Source of the DNA: Kaistia dalseonensis
Lineage (GTDB): Bacteria > Pseudomonadota > Alphaproteobacteria > Rhizobiales > Kaistiaceae
NCBI RefSeq assembly: GCF_030814715.1
Contig: NZ_JAUSVO010000005.1
Span: forward strand, 62,001-126,000
DNA: 64,000 nt
Direction: 5' to 3'
Shown here one piece after another: positions 9,586 through 17,338 of this stretch. Under the pieces are notes generated by a model, which saw nothing but the letters and a program-made list of their open reading frames with translations, made no database searches and was not told where the DNA came from. The position numbers were made by a program, and so were the translations under genes. The first letter of the stretch is position 1. Every line of letters begins with the position of its first letter.

Positions 9586-10365
9586 ATGATGAAGATCGAT
9601 CTTTCCGGCAAGTCCGCCCTCGTCACAGGCTCGACCGAAGGCATCGGCTTCGCCATCGCGCGGGGACTTCAGGATGCAGGCGCCGATGTCGTCATCAACG
9701 GGCGAACGCAGGCCAAGGTCGACGCGGCGCTTGCCCGCCTCGGCGGCACGGCGCGGGGCGTCGCCGCCGATCTCGGGACGGCGGCCGGCGCCGATGCGCT
9801 GATCGCGGCGGAGCCTGCCTTCGACATCGTCGTGAACAATGTCGGCATCTTCCAGCCCTCCGATTTCTTCGATACCGACGACGCGGTCTGGGACCAGCAC
9901 TGGCAGGTCAACGTCATGTCCGGCGTCCGCCTCGCCCGCGCCTATCTGCCCGGCATGGCGGCGCGCGGCTGGGGCCGCATGCTCTTCCTCGGCTCCGAAT
10001 CCGCCTTCAACATCCCCGTCGAGATGATCCATTACGGCGTCAGCAAGACGGCCGATGTGTCGCTCGCCCGCGGGCTCGCCAAGCGCATGGCCGGCACGGG
10101 CGTCACCGTGAATTCAATCCTGCCGGGCCCGACCTTGTCGGAAGGCGTGGCCGGGATGCTGCAGGCCGAGGTTGCGGCCGGCAAGACGCTGGAGCAGGCC
10201 GGCGCCGATTTCGTCATCGCGAACCGGCCGTCATCGATCCTCCGGCGCCCCGCGACGGTCGAAGAAGTCGCGAACATGGTGGTCTACATCGCCTCGCCGC
10301 TAGCCTCCGCCACCACCGGCGCCGCGCTCCGCGTCGATGGCGGCGTCATCGATTCGCTCGTCTGA
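9586..10365 (+). CDS. SDR family oxidoreductase
   Basis: Short-chain dehydrogenase of 259 residues. It has the cofactor-binding motif TGSTEGIG, NNVGIF in place of NNAG, a catalytic Ser in LGSESAF and YGVSK for the Tyr/Lys pair, and ends in DGGVIDSLV as classical SDRs do. Tandem ATGs occur at 9586 and 9589, preceded by AGAGGA, which favours this start over the in-frame ATG at 9571. Substrate unknown. The next start codon downstream belongs to a truncated FAD oxidoreductase, suggesting the SDR once sat in a small redox operon. Confidence 0.88.
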   Translation: MMKIDLSGKSALVTGSTEGIGFAIARGLQDAGADVVINGRTQAKVDAALARLGGTARGVAADLGTAAGADALIAAEPAFDIVVNNVGIFQPSDFFDTDDAVWDQHWQVNVMSGVRLARAYLPGMAARGWGRMLFLGSESAFNIPVEMIHYGVSKTADVSLARGLAKRMAGTGVTVNSILPGPTLSEGVAGMLQAEVAAGKTLEQAGADFVIANRPSSILRRPATVEEVANMVVYIASPLASATTGAALRVDGGVIDSLV

Positions 10366-10440
10366 CCGCAGAACCATCAAAGGCGGCGCGGTTCATCGAG
10401 CCGAACCGGCCGTCCCCTCCCATCCCACAAGGAAACGGCC

Positions 10441-10500
10441 ATGAGCCCTCGCATCCTCGTTGTCGGCGGTTCGATCGGCGGCCCTATTCGGAGACAGTGA
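10441..10500 (+). pseudogene. 5' stub of a FAD-dependent oxidoreductase
   Basis: A good ribosome-binding site (AAGGAAA) precedes ATG at 10441, and the first codons read MSPRILVVGGSIGG, a textbook Rossmann FAD-binding start of FAD-dependent monooxygenases. The frame then hits a stop after 19 codons, and no continuation is recognisable before the end of the next gene at 10655. This looks like a gene cut by deletion or recombination. The family assignment rests on the short Rossmann motif and on the SDR neighbour. Confidence 0.6.
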
Positions 10501-10654
10501 ACGCGTGCCCACGCCGCTGATCGGCGGCTGCGCCGGAGCCTCACCAGCCAGTCGCCGGGATCAAACAGCCCGCGGGAGACATGGCGACGGCACAAGGGTG
10601 CCTCCCGCCAGAGATTTCCCATCGAGGGAGCTCTTCTGCAGCGAAATCAACCGT

Positions 10655-11668
10655 TCAGGCTTCCGGCATTATCGAGCCGCCCCGCTCGATGAAATGGGTT
10701 GGAATCCTGACAACACGCGGCGGCGTGGTATCTCCCTGCATGCGCTGCAGCAGGAGGTCGACGGCCGCCAGCCCCATCCGTCGGGAATCCTGGGAGACCA
10801 CCGTGACGGGCGGCTCGAACAGATCGGCCAGCTCGAAATCGTCATAACTGACGAAGGGCGGGGTGATCTTCCGCTGCCGAAACGCCCAGAGCAATCTCTT
10901 GGCCAGAGGGCTCGCACCCGAGAGAAACGCCGTGGGCGGACTGGGAAGCGCCAGCATGGCATCCAGTGCTTCGAGAGCCTGCTGCCGTGTTTCCGGCCAT
11001 TCCGACACCAAGCGCTCGTCGTAGGAAACTGCAGCGGCGTCCAGCGCGTCGCGATAGCCGCCATGACGCTCAACGCCGGTGTAGTTGTCCAATTTCAGCG
11101 AGAAGAACCCGATCCTCCGATGACCGCCGGCAATCAGATACTCGGTCGCGTGCCGCATACCCTCGCGATTTTCCGCCAGCACCACGTCCGTTTCCAGATT
11201 TTTGGGCGGACGATCGACGAAGACGATGCTGACGCCGGCCTCGAGCTCGGGACGCATATAGGATTGTTCGACGGTCGACGGCAGCACGATCAGGCCGTCG
11301 AAATTGTTCGCGCAGAACGACTCGAAGAACTCGGCCTCCCTTTCGCCGAGACCCATGGTGGAGGCAACCACGAGCCGATAGCCCTTCTCCGCCAGCGCGG
11401 CTTCGACGATTTGAGCCAGCGACAGCTGAAACGATTCCGAGATTTCGTAGACCAGCAGACCGACGGTCCGCGACCGGCCGGAGCGAAGGGACGCCGCACC
11501 GATGTTGCGACGATATCCAAGCTTGGCGATCGCCGCGTCCACCCGCTCCAGGCTTTCACGCCTGACCGGCTCCCCGTTCACGACCCTTGAAACGGTCTTG
11601 AACGCGACTCCGGCTTCGCGCGCCACGTCGATCATGGTGGGCCTTGCGCCGCCGCGGCGAGTGAGCAC
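10655..11668 (-). CDS. LacI family transcriptional regulator
   Basis: Protein of 337 residues. The N-terminal LacI helix-turn-helix is clear (TMIDVAREAGVAFKTVSRVVNGEPVRRES with hinge RSGRSRTVGLLV), followed by a periplasmic-binding-protein-like sensor domain. The GTG start at 11668 is backed by GGGAG about 7 bases upstream; an in-frame ATG at 11635 is the alternative. It is divergent from the ABC transporter and catabolic genes, and a perfect palindrome typical of LacI-family operators lies between them. It therefore probably represses the cluster until an inducer, perhaps a pathway intermediate, binds. The inducer is unknown. Confidence 0.93.
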   Translation of the reverse strand: MLTRRGGARPTMIDVAREAGVAFKTVSRVVNGEPVRRESLERVDAAIAKLGYRRNIGAASLRSGRSRTVGLLVYEISESFQLSLAQIVEAALAEKGYRLVVASTMGLGEREAEFFESFCANNFDGLIVLPSTVEQSYMRPELEAGVSIVFVDRPPKNLETDVVLAENREGMRHATEYLIAGGHRRIGFFSLKLDNYTGVERHGGYRDALDAAAVSYDERLVSEWPETRQQALEALDAMLALPSPPTAFLSGASPLAKRLLWAFRQRKITPPFVSYDDFELADLFEPPVTVVSQDSRRMGLAAVDLLLQRMQGDTTPPRVVRIPTHFIERGGSIMPEA

Positions 11669-11792
11669 CGATAGTCTCCCGTCGAACCTGTCGCCTGTGC
11701 CTTAAGCGAAGATTCGCACGAAGTCGCGCGCGATGTAAACAGGCCGCGACGGCGACGGCGCCACCCGCCATTCAAGCCGGACGGTTCCGGGC

Positions 11793-11816
11793 TTGACGCC
11801 CGCCGCGATTCCGCGC
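11793..11816 (+). promoter_or_regulatory. Candidate -35/-10 promoter of the ABC/catabolic genes
   Basis: TTGACG at 11793-11798 resembles a -35 box, and a weak -10-like ATTGAT follows at about 18 bases. The palindromic operator starts less than 20 bases further on, where a bound repressor would block initiation. Inferred from position only. Confidence 0.35.
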
Positions 11817-11833
11817 ATTGATTAATAGCTAAG

Positions 11834-11847
11834 TGACAACGTTGTCA
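11834..11847. promoter_or_regulatory. Probable LacI-family operator
   Basis: TGACAACGTTGTCA is a perfect 14-bp palindrome with the central CG typical of LacI/GalR-family sites. It lies 55 bases upstream of the binding-protein start codon and about 165 bases from the divergent LacI-type gene. The cognate regulator is very probably that neighbour. Confidence 0.75.
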
Positions 11848-11901
11848 GTTTCCCGCAGGGTAGGAGCTTTCGCGGGATCCAAGGACAGAGGGAGGACTTT
11901 C

Positions 11902-12897
11902 ATGTTGAGAATGGGACGTGTTTTGTCGGCCGTGGCGATTTCTGCCATGGCAATTCTGGTGAGCGGTGCATCAAGAGCCGCAGATGATTCCGAGAACAAG
12001 ATCTCAATCATCAATGTATCCGGAGGGCTTGGCTTCCCCTACTTCCAGCAGATCAAGGCTGGCGCGCAAGCCGCGGCGAAGGATCTTGAGGTCGACTACC
12101 AGTTTGTTACTGGCCCCAATACGGTCAGCACCGAATCGGATTTCGTCCAGGTCATCAGGCAGTCGATCGCGCGGAAGCCGTCGATCATCATCCTCGATGA
12201 CTTCTTCCCGGACGCCATGGATCCGCTCGCCAAGCAGGCGGTCGCCGACGGGATCACCGTGCTGATGCAGGGTGATGGTCGCTCCTCGGTCGCCAAAACC
12301 GGTGCGATGGGCTATGTCGGGGCCGACCCCGAGATGATCGGCAAGCTCATGGGTGACGGCGCCGTCAAGGCCGGCGTCAAGCACGGCCTTTGCGTCATCC
12401 AGACCGCGGGCAATCCGGTCCTCGAGGGCTATTGCGCCGGCTTCGCAAAAGGCGTGGAGCAGAACGGCGGCAAGTCCGATACGCTGACGATCCCGAACCA
12501 GGATGCCAACAACGACGCGAACATCACGCGCGATATTCAAGCCTATCTGGTCAACCATCCCGAAGTCGACGGCCTCTACAACACGTCGTCGACGGCCGCG
12601 ATCGACGGGCTGAAGGCGATCAAGGCTGCCGGTTTGGACGGCAAGGTGCAGAGCTTCGTTTCTGACAACAGCGCTCAGGTCCTGCAGGCAATCGTCGACG
12701 GCAAGATAGCGCTCGCGCTCGACAATCAGCCCTATCTCCTCGGCTACAGCTCTGTCGTCGCCGCAGTCATGCATGCCCGCTACGGCTTCGACCAAGCAGC
12801 GCCGCAGATCACCGGACCGGTCGAGATCACCAAGGCCAATGTCGAGGCGATCCTCGAGTCGATCAAGAAGTATCCCGGCGTCCGGGGCGCGCTCTAG
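11902..12897 (+). CDS. ABC sugar-type substrate-binding protein (RbsB/FrcB class)
   Basis: Periplasmic binding protein of 331 residues. The ATG at 11902 is preceded by GGGAGGA and gives a signal peptide (hydrophobic stretch to about residue 28, cleavage near SRAAD). The mature part has the type I periplasmic-binding fold of the ribose/fructose class: NVSGGLGFPYFQQIKAGAQAAAK, the TVSTESDFVQVIRQSIARKPSIIIL repeat, and DGLYNTSSTAAIDGLKAIKAAGLDGK. It delivers substrate to the permease encoded next. Members mostly bind monosaccharides, but the neighbouring enzymes suggest a cyclitol-like or shikimate/quinate-derived ligand. That specificity is inference. Confidence 0.9.
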   Translation: MLRMGRVLSAVAISAMAILVSGASRAADDSENKISIINVSGGLGFPYFQQIKAGAQAAAKDLEVDYQFVTGPNTVSTESDFVQVIRQSIARKPSIIILDDFFPDAMDPLAKQAVADGITVLMQGDGRSSVAKTGAMGYVGADPEMIGKLMGDGAVKAGVKHGLCVIQTAGNPVLEGYCAGFAKGVEQNGGKSDTLTIPNQDANNDANITRDIQAYLVNHPEVDGLYNTSSTAAIDGLKAIKAAGLDGKVQSFVSDNSAQVLQAIVDGKIALALDNQPYLLGYSSVVAAVMHARYGFDQAAPQITGPVEITKANVEAILESIKKYPGVRGAL

Positions 12898-12920
12898 GAA
12901 TTGCCCCGGAGAGAAAGGCT

Positions 12921-13946
12921 ATGTCCATGACTGCAACCGCGTCACGGGCGATCGGTCCAAGCGCGAACAGCCGCCCCCTGTGGGGGCGGCTCGTCCGCCG
13001 GCCTGAGCTCGCTGCAGCCATCGTCTTCATCATCGTCTATTCATTCTTCACGATCATCGCGAAGGGCCAGAACTTCATGACGCTGCAGGGGACGGCAGCG
13101 TGGCTCGCCTCTGCCGCCGAACTCAGCGTCGTGGCCATTCCGGTCGCGCTTCTGCTCATCGCGGGGGAGTTCGACCTGTCGATCGGATCGATGATCGGTT
13201 CGAGTTCGATCATCATCGCCATCAGCTCCAGTACTTTCGGCGTTCCCCTCTGGCTATCCGTGCCAATGGCGCTGACGTGCGGCGGGCTGGTCGGCGCGTT
13301 CAACGGCTATGCCGTCGTCAGGACTGGCCTGCCGTCTTTCATCGTCACCCTGGCCACCTCTTTCATCCTTCTCGGCGGCACGCTCGGCATATCGACTGCG
13401 ATCATGGGAACCAGCACTGTATCCATGACGCAGGAGAGTTGGGTCCGCACCGCGCTCGCCTCGGACTGGAACAATTTCCCGGTCGTCATCCTGTGGGCCT
13501 TCGCGATCGCCCTCGTCGCCTGGTGGGTGCTCGCCCGGACGAAATATGGACCATGGATCTACGCCACGGGCGGCAATCGCGAGGTCGCACGCGCCGCCGG
13601 CGTCTCTGTGAACGGCGTCAAGATCGCCCTGTTCATCGCCGTCGGCGTCTTCGCAGCCTTCATAGGCGCGATCCAGACCATGGAATTCAACGGCGGCAAC
13701 GCGGCCAACGGCCAAGGCTACACCTTCCAGGCTCCGATCGTCGCGGTCATCGGCGGCGTCCTGCTCTCGGGCGGCTACGGCACGGTGCTCGGCGTCGTCA
13801 TCGGCACGGCAATCTATGCGATCATCTCGCTCGGCGTTTTCTATACCGGGTGGAATACAGACTACATCCAGCTTTTTCTTGGCGTTCTCCTTCTGATCGC
13901 CGTAGCTGCAAACAGCGCGCTCCGTCGCATTGCGCTATCGAGGTGA
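12921..13946 (+). CDS. ABC transporter permease (RbsC/FrcC class)
   Basis: Permease of 341 residues with about 9-10 hydrophobic segments. It carries the class signatures [61 protein letters not shown] and [25 protein letters not shown], as in the ribose/fructose permeases of the CUT2 class. It forms the inner-membrane channel, presumably as a homodimer, with the adjacent binding protein and ATPase. It starts 23 bases after the binding protein gene with AGAGAAAGG upstream. Substrate unknown; see the cluster context. Confidence 0.92.
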   Translation: MSMTATASRAIGPSANSRPLWGRLVRRPELAAAIVFIIVYSFFTIIAKGQNFMTLQGTAAWLASAAELSVVAIPVALLLIAGEFDLSIGSMIGSSSIIIAISSSTFGVPLWLSVPMALTCGGLVGAFNGYAVVRTGLPSFIVTLATSFILLGGTLGISTAIMGTSTVSMTQESWVRTALASDWNNFPVVILWAFAIALVAWWVLARTKYGPWIYATGGNREVARAAGVSVNGVKIALFIAVGVFAAFIGAIQTMEFNGGNAANGQGYTFQAPIVAVIGGVLLSGGYGTVLGVVIGTAIYAIISLGVFYTGWNTDYIQLFLGVLLLIAVAANSALRRIALSR

Positions 13947-13951
13947 CCATC

Positions 13952-14746
13952 ATGGCTTTGATCGAACTCCGGTCGGTATCGAAGCGCTTCGGGCCGGTTC
14001 GCGCGCTGACCGACATCTCGCTCATCGTCGAGCCGGGCGAGGTACATTGCCTGCTCGGCGACAATGGTGCCGGTAAATCGACTTTGATCAAGATCCTGTC
14101 GGGATTTCACGCCCCCAGCAGCGGAGCGATCCTGGTCGGAGGCGAGCCGCACCAGTTCGGCAGCCCGCGCGACGCGCAGGCAGCAGGCATCGCGACGGTC
14201 TATCAGGATGCCGGGTCCGTGCCGCTGATGAGCGTCACCTCCAATTTCTTCCTTGGCAATGAACTGACCAAGGGTCGTGGGCTCTTCACGCGGGTGGACC
14301 GGAAGCGTTCCGACGAAATTGCGCTCGGGGAACTGCAGAAGCTCGGAATCACCCGCGTGCGCGACGGCAGCCAGCTGGTCGGCACCCTGTCCGGCGGGGA
14401 ACGGCAGTCGCTCGCCATTGCCCGCGCCCTGCATTTCGGCGCCAGGGTGCTCATTCTCGATGAGCCCACGTCGGCGCTCGGCGTCAAGGAAGCGGGTGTC
14501 GTTCTGAGACTCATGGATCAGGCGCGCGCCCGGGGTGTCGGCATCGTGTTCATCACGCACAATGCCCACCATGCCCTCAGCATCGGCGATCGCTTCACCG
14601 TCCTGATCCAGGGCGAGGTGGCGGCGCAGTTTCTGCGCGGCCAGAAGTCGCGCGAGGAAGTCCTCAACCTGATGGCTGGGGGCGAGGAACTGGAATCGCT
14701 CGGCCTTGAACTTGAGCAGTTTGCTGCCGCCGTGGACGCTCGATGA
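13952..14746 (+). CDS. ABC transporter ATP-binding protein (single domain, FrcA-like)
   Basis: ATPase of 264 residues with all nucleotide-binding motifs: Walker [11 protein letters not shown]-loop VYQDAG, signature [15 protein letters not shown], Walker [13 protein letters not shown] and switch His in FITHNAHH. RbsA-type ATPases of this class usually carry two fused domains (about 500 residues); this one has a single domain, like FrcA of the rhizobial fructose system. ATG at 13952 lies 5 bases after the permease stop. The frame is open far upstream, but that part is a shadow of the permease. It overlaps the esterase gene start by 4 bases. Confidence 0.93.
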   Translation: MALIELRSVSKRFGPVRALTDISLIVEPGEVHCLLGDNGAGKSTLIKILSGFHAPSSGAILVGGEPHQFGSPRDAQAAGIATVYQDAGSVPLMSVTSNFFLGNELTKGRGLFTRVDRKRSDEIALGELQKLGITRVRDGSQLVGTLSGGERQSLAIARALHFGARVLILDEPTSALGVKEAGVVLRLMDQARARGVGIVFITHNAHHALSIGDRFTVLIQGEVAAQFLRGQKSREEVLNLMAGGEELESLGLELEQFAAAVDAR

Positions 14747-16341
14747 CCGTGATGATGGAATCCCTGCGTCGGACCAGCTTGCTGATCGAACCGACGGCGC
14801 TTGTCGGCGAGCGGATCGTCTGTGGCGATCGGGTCGTGGTCCGGGTCGAGAGCGCCAAGGCCGTTTCGGCCGATGCGCTCGGTCCCTCAGGATGGGACCT
14901 CTGCGGCACCGTAGCGCCCGCGGTGCGCTTCAGGTCGAGGGTCCCGGCAGAGGGCTGGTCGGGGCGCATGCTCATGGTCGGGCAAGGCGGATATGCCGGC
15001 AAGACATCTTTGGACCTGTGGACCAGCGCCAGGGCGATGCAACCGGCGATCGCTGGCGGCGGCTTTGCGATTGTCACGCATGATTCGGGTCACTTCTCTC
15101 CGCCTGAACCCGATGCCGACGGCCTTTGGGCGCTCGGCAATCCCGCCGCTATCGCCGATTTCGCCTACGCGGCTGGCCACCGTGTCGTGATCGCCACACG
15201 ACGGATCCTGGAGCGGCTCTATGGCCGAATGCCTGATCGCGCCTATTTCATCGGCTGCTCGGCCGGGGGGCGCTCCGGGCTGGTGCATGCGCAGCGCTTC
15301 CCCGAAGACTTCGACGGCATCGCCTGCGAGGCGCCGAACATCGACATGGTCGCAACCAATACCGCGTGGCATGCTTGGAACGTGCGGTCGAATCAGACGG
15401 AGGAGGGCCATCCGATCCTCACCTCCGACGTGCTCCCGGCGATCCATGAGGCCGTGATGGACGCCGCCCGTGCGGCCGATCCGGAGGTCGTCGACCTCAT
15501 CCTCGATCCCAGGACGGTCAGGTTCGACGCGGTGCAGCTCACCGGACCGAACCAATATGGCATCCGGCTCACCTCCGAGCAGGCGGCAGCCGTCAACCGG
15601 CTGCATGACGGGCCGCGCGACGAGAATGGCCGTCTTCTTCATCCTGGCGGTCTCGTCCATGGGTCGGAGCTCGGATGGGCCGGAAACGCCGTACTGCAGC
15701 CGGGCGAAGCCTTCTCGATGGAATCGAGCATGGACGCACGCTATTCGACGGAGTTCCCCGATTATATGGCCTCTCTCGATGGGCCCACCGGGATCACCTA
15801 TCGGAACATGACCTTCTCCAGCGCCGAGTTCGAGCGGCTGGATGAATTGGCCGCAATCTACGATCCGACGGATCCCGATCTCGGCGGTCTCGCTCAAAGA
15901 GGTTCGAAAGTCATCCTGTGGCAGGGTTGGGCGGATCCGTCGGTTTCTCCGCATTCGACCCTCAATTACTTCCACGCCGTGCATAATCATGCCTCGGATG
16001 ATCCCGACGACTATCTCGCACTCTTCATGGTCCCTGGTGCGTTTCACTGCGGCTATGGTCCGCGGGCGCTAAGCAGCGATTATCTCACGCCGCTAATCGC
16101 GTGGGTCGAACAAGGCATCCGCCCGGAACGGCTCGAGGTGGCCGATCTTGCAATCGCAGGTTCCCGCGACCTCAAGTTCACAGTGCGCCGTTTCCGGCCC
16201 GATCCGCAAGCGTCCGCGCCATGGGCAGACTGGGCCGGCGCGCATCACTATCGCCCCGGGTCGTCCGCCACGACGATCATGCTGGAGGCTCGCCTTGGCC
16301 GCGACAGGTCCGACGGCGACGAAAGCGGCACGACCGACTGA
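14743..16341 (+). CDS. Tannase/feruloyl esterase family alpha/beta hydrolase
   Basis: Hydrolase of 532 residues. It has the family's CS-D-HC arrangement: Cys172-Ser173 in [11 protein letters not shown] (nucleophile elbow), Asp398 in GWADPS and His435-Cys436 in AFHCGYG. In known tannases the two Cys form a disulfide next to the catalytic Ser and His. Family members cleave ester bonds of gallate, ferulate, caffeate or similar aromatic acids. No signal peptide is visible, unlike most secreted relatives, so it should act in the cytoplasm after import. It overlaps the ATPase gene by 4 bases, tying it to the importer. Which ester it cleaves is not determined; a shikimate or quinate ester fits the neighbours. 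Confidence 0.88.
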   Translation: MTVMMESLRRTSLLIEPTALVGERIVCGDRVVVRVESAKAVSADALGPSGWDLCGTVAPAVRFRSRVPAEGWSGRMLMVGQGGYAGKTSLDLWTSARAMQPAIAGGGFAIVTHDSGHFSPPEPDADGLWALGNPAAIADFAYAAGHRVVIATRRILERLYGRMPDRAYFIGCSAGGRSGLVHAQRFPEDFDGIACEAPNIDMVATNTAWHAWNVRSNQTEEGHPILTSDVLPAIHEAVMDAARAADPEVVDLILDPRTVRFDAVQLTGPNQYGIRLTSEQAAAVNRLHDGPRDENGRLLHPGGLVHGSELGWAGNAVLQPGEAFSMESSMDARYSTEFPDYMASLDGPTGITYRNMTFSSAEFERLDELAAIYDPTDPDLGGLAQRGSKVILWQGWADPSVSPHSTLNYFHAVHNHASDDPDDYLALFMVPGAFHCGYGPRALSSDYLTPLIAWVEQGIRPERLEVADLAIAGSRDLKFTVRRFRPDPQASAPWADWAGAHHYRPGSSATTIMLEARLGRDRSDGDESGTTD

Positions 16342-16444
16342 TACCGGCCGGCTGCCGGACGGGAGGCCCCCCTGCTCCGACAGGCGGCCGCCCATTCCGG
16401 TGCCGGCGATCTGCGACGCGGAAACCCTGCGTGAGGATGAACGA

Positions 16445-17272
16445 ATGCAACCGGTGCCGACGATTACGGGAACCACACGCTTCATCTCCCTGCTCGGGCA
16501 TCCGACCGACCAGGTGCAGTCGCCCAAGCCGGTGAACGCTTGGTTTGTGAGCCATCAGGTCGACGCGGTCATGATCGCCGTCGACATCCTTGCCGACGGC
16601 GTGTCGCACTTTCTCGAAGCCATGCGGCGCACGGAGAACTGCGCGGGAATCTCCGTCACCATGCCGCACAAGCAGGCGGCCTATGCGCATGCGGACCGAC
16701 TGACGGATCGCGCCAGGCTGGCCGGCGCCGTCAACATCATGCGGCGCGATGCCGACGGAGCGTTGACCGGCGACATGGTCGACGGGCAGGCCATGATCAT
16801 GGCCCTCACGGCGCACGGCGTCGCTGTCGCCGACAAAGTGGCCCTGGTGGTCGGAGCCGGCGGGGCGGGAGCCGCGATCAGTCATGCCCTGGCCGAAGCC
16901 GGCGCGCGGGCACTCGTCCTCATCGAGCGGGATGGCGCTCGGCTCAAGGGTCTCAGGCGGCAGATCGCCACGCGATATCCCGAAATTCCGATCCATGACG
17001 CGCTTCCGGACGGGCTGTCGGTCAACATCGCGATCAACGCCTCGCCGGTCGGCATGCGCGCCGGCGACCCGTATCCGTTTCCCCTGTCGCGCCTGTCGAA
17101 CGCGCAGATCATCGCCGACGCGGTGACCAAGCCGTCCGTGACGCCATGGCTGCAGGAGGCGCAAAGACTCGGCCTGAAGACACAGGCGGGCGCCGCGATG
17201 ACGCTCGCTCAGCTGCCGACCCAGCTGGAATTCTGGGGCATTCGGCCAGGATCGACGATCGATCCGGCATGA
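16445..17272 (+). CDS. Shikimate/quinate dehydrogenase-like protein (AroE/YdiB family)
   Basis: Protein of 275 residues with the AroE two-domain layout. The N-terminal substrate domain has LLGHPTDQVQSPKPVN (the Ser-Pro substrate-binding loop), SVTMPHK with the catalytic Lys at 76, and GDMVDG with the catalytic Asp at 113. The Rossmann domain begins at VVGAGGAGAAIS. The usual Asn of the xNVT motif is Ser here. ATG at 16445 is preceded by GAGGA. AroE enzymes interconvert shikimate and 3-dehydroshikimate with NADP; catabolic paralogues use NAD and may take quinate. Next to a 3-dehydroshikimate dehydratase gene, a catabolic role is more likely than aromatic amino acid synthesis. Confidence 0.88.
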   Translation: MQPVPTITGTTRFISLLGHPTDQVQSPKPVNAWFVSHQVDAVMIAVDILADGVSHFLEAMRRTENCAGISVTMPHKQAAYAHADRLTDRARLAGAVNIMRRDADGALTGDMVDGQAMIMALTAHGVAVADKVALVVGAGGAGAAISHALAEAGARALVLIERDGARLKGLRRQIATRYPEIPIHDALPDGLSVNIAINASPVGMRAGDPYPFPLSRLSNAQIIADAVTKPSVTPWLQEAQRLGLKTQAGAAMTLAQLPTQLEFWGIRPGSTIDPA

Positions 17273-17338
17273 AGCGGCGGCAGACGCTGCCTGGCGCGAC
17301 TCGAACATATGCGAACTCGATCGTGGATCGGATCAGTC

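Noticed and set aside
9390..9591. Protein-like fragment in the gap before the first SDR gene
   Set aside because: No start codon or ribosome-binding site and no recognisable family; could be a decayed gene end, but support is too thin to list as a pseudogene.
10501..10654. Search for the rest of the FAD oxidoreductase after its stop
   Set aside because: No frame on either strand continued the family pattern, so a simple frameshift was rejected in favour of truncation.
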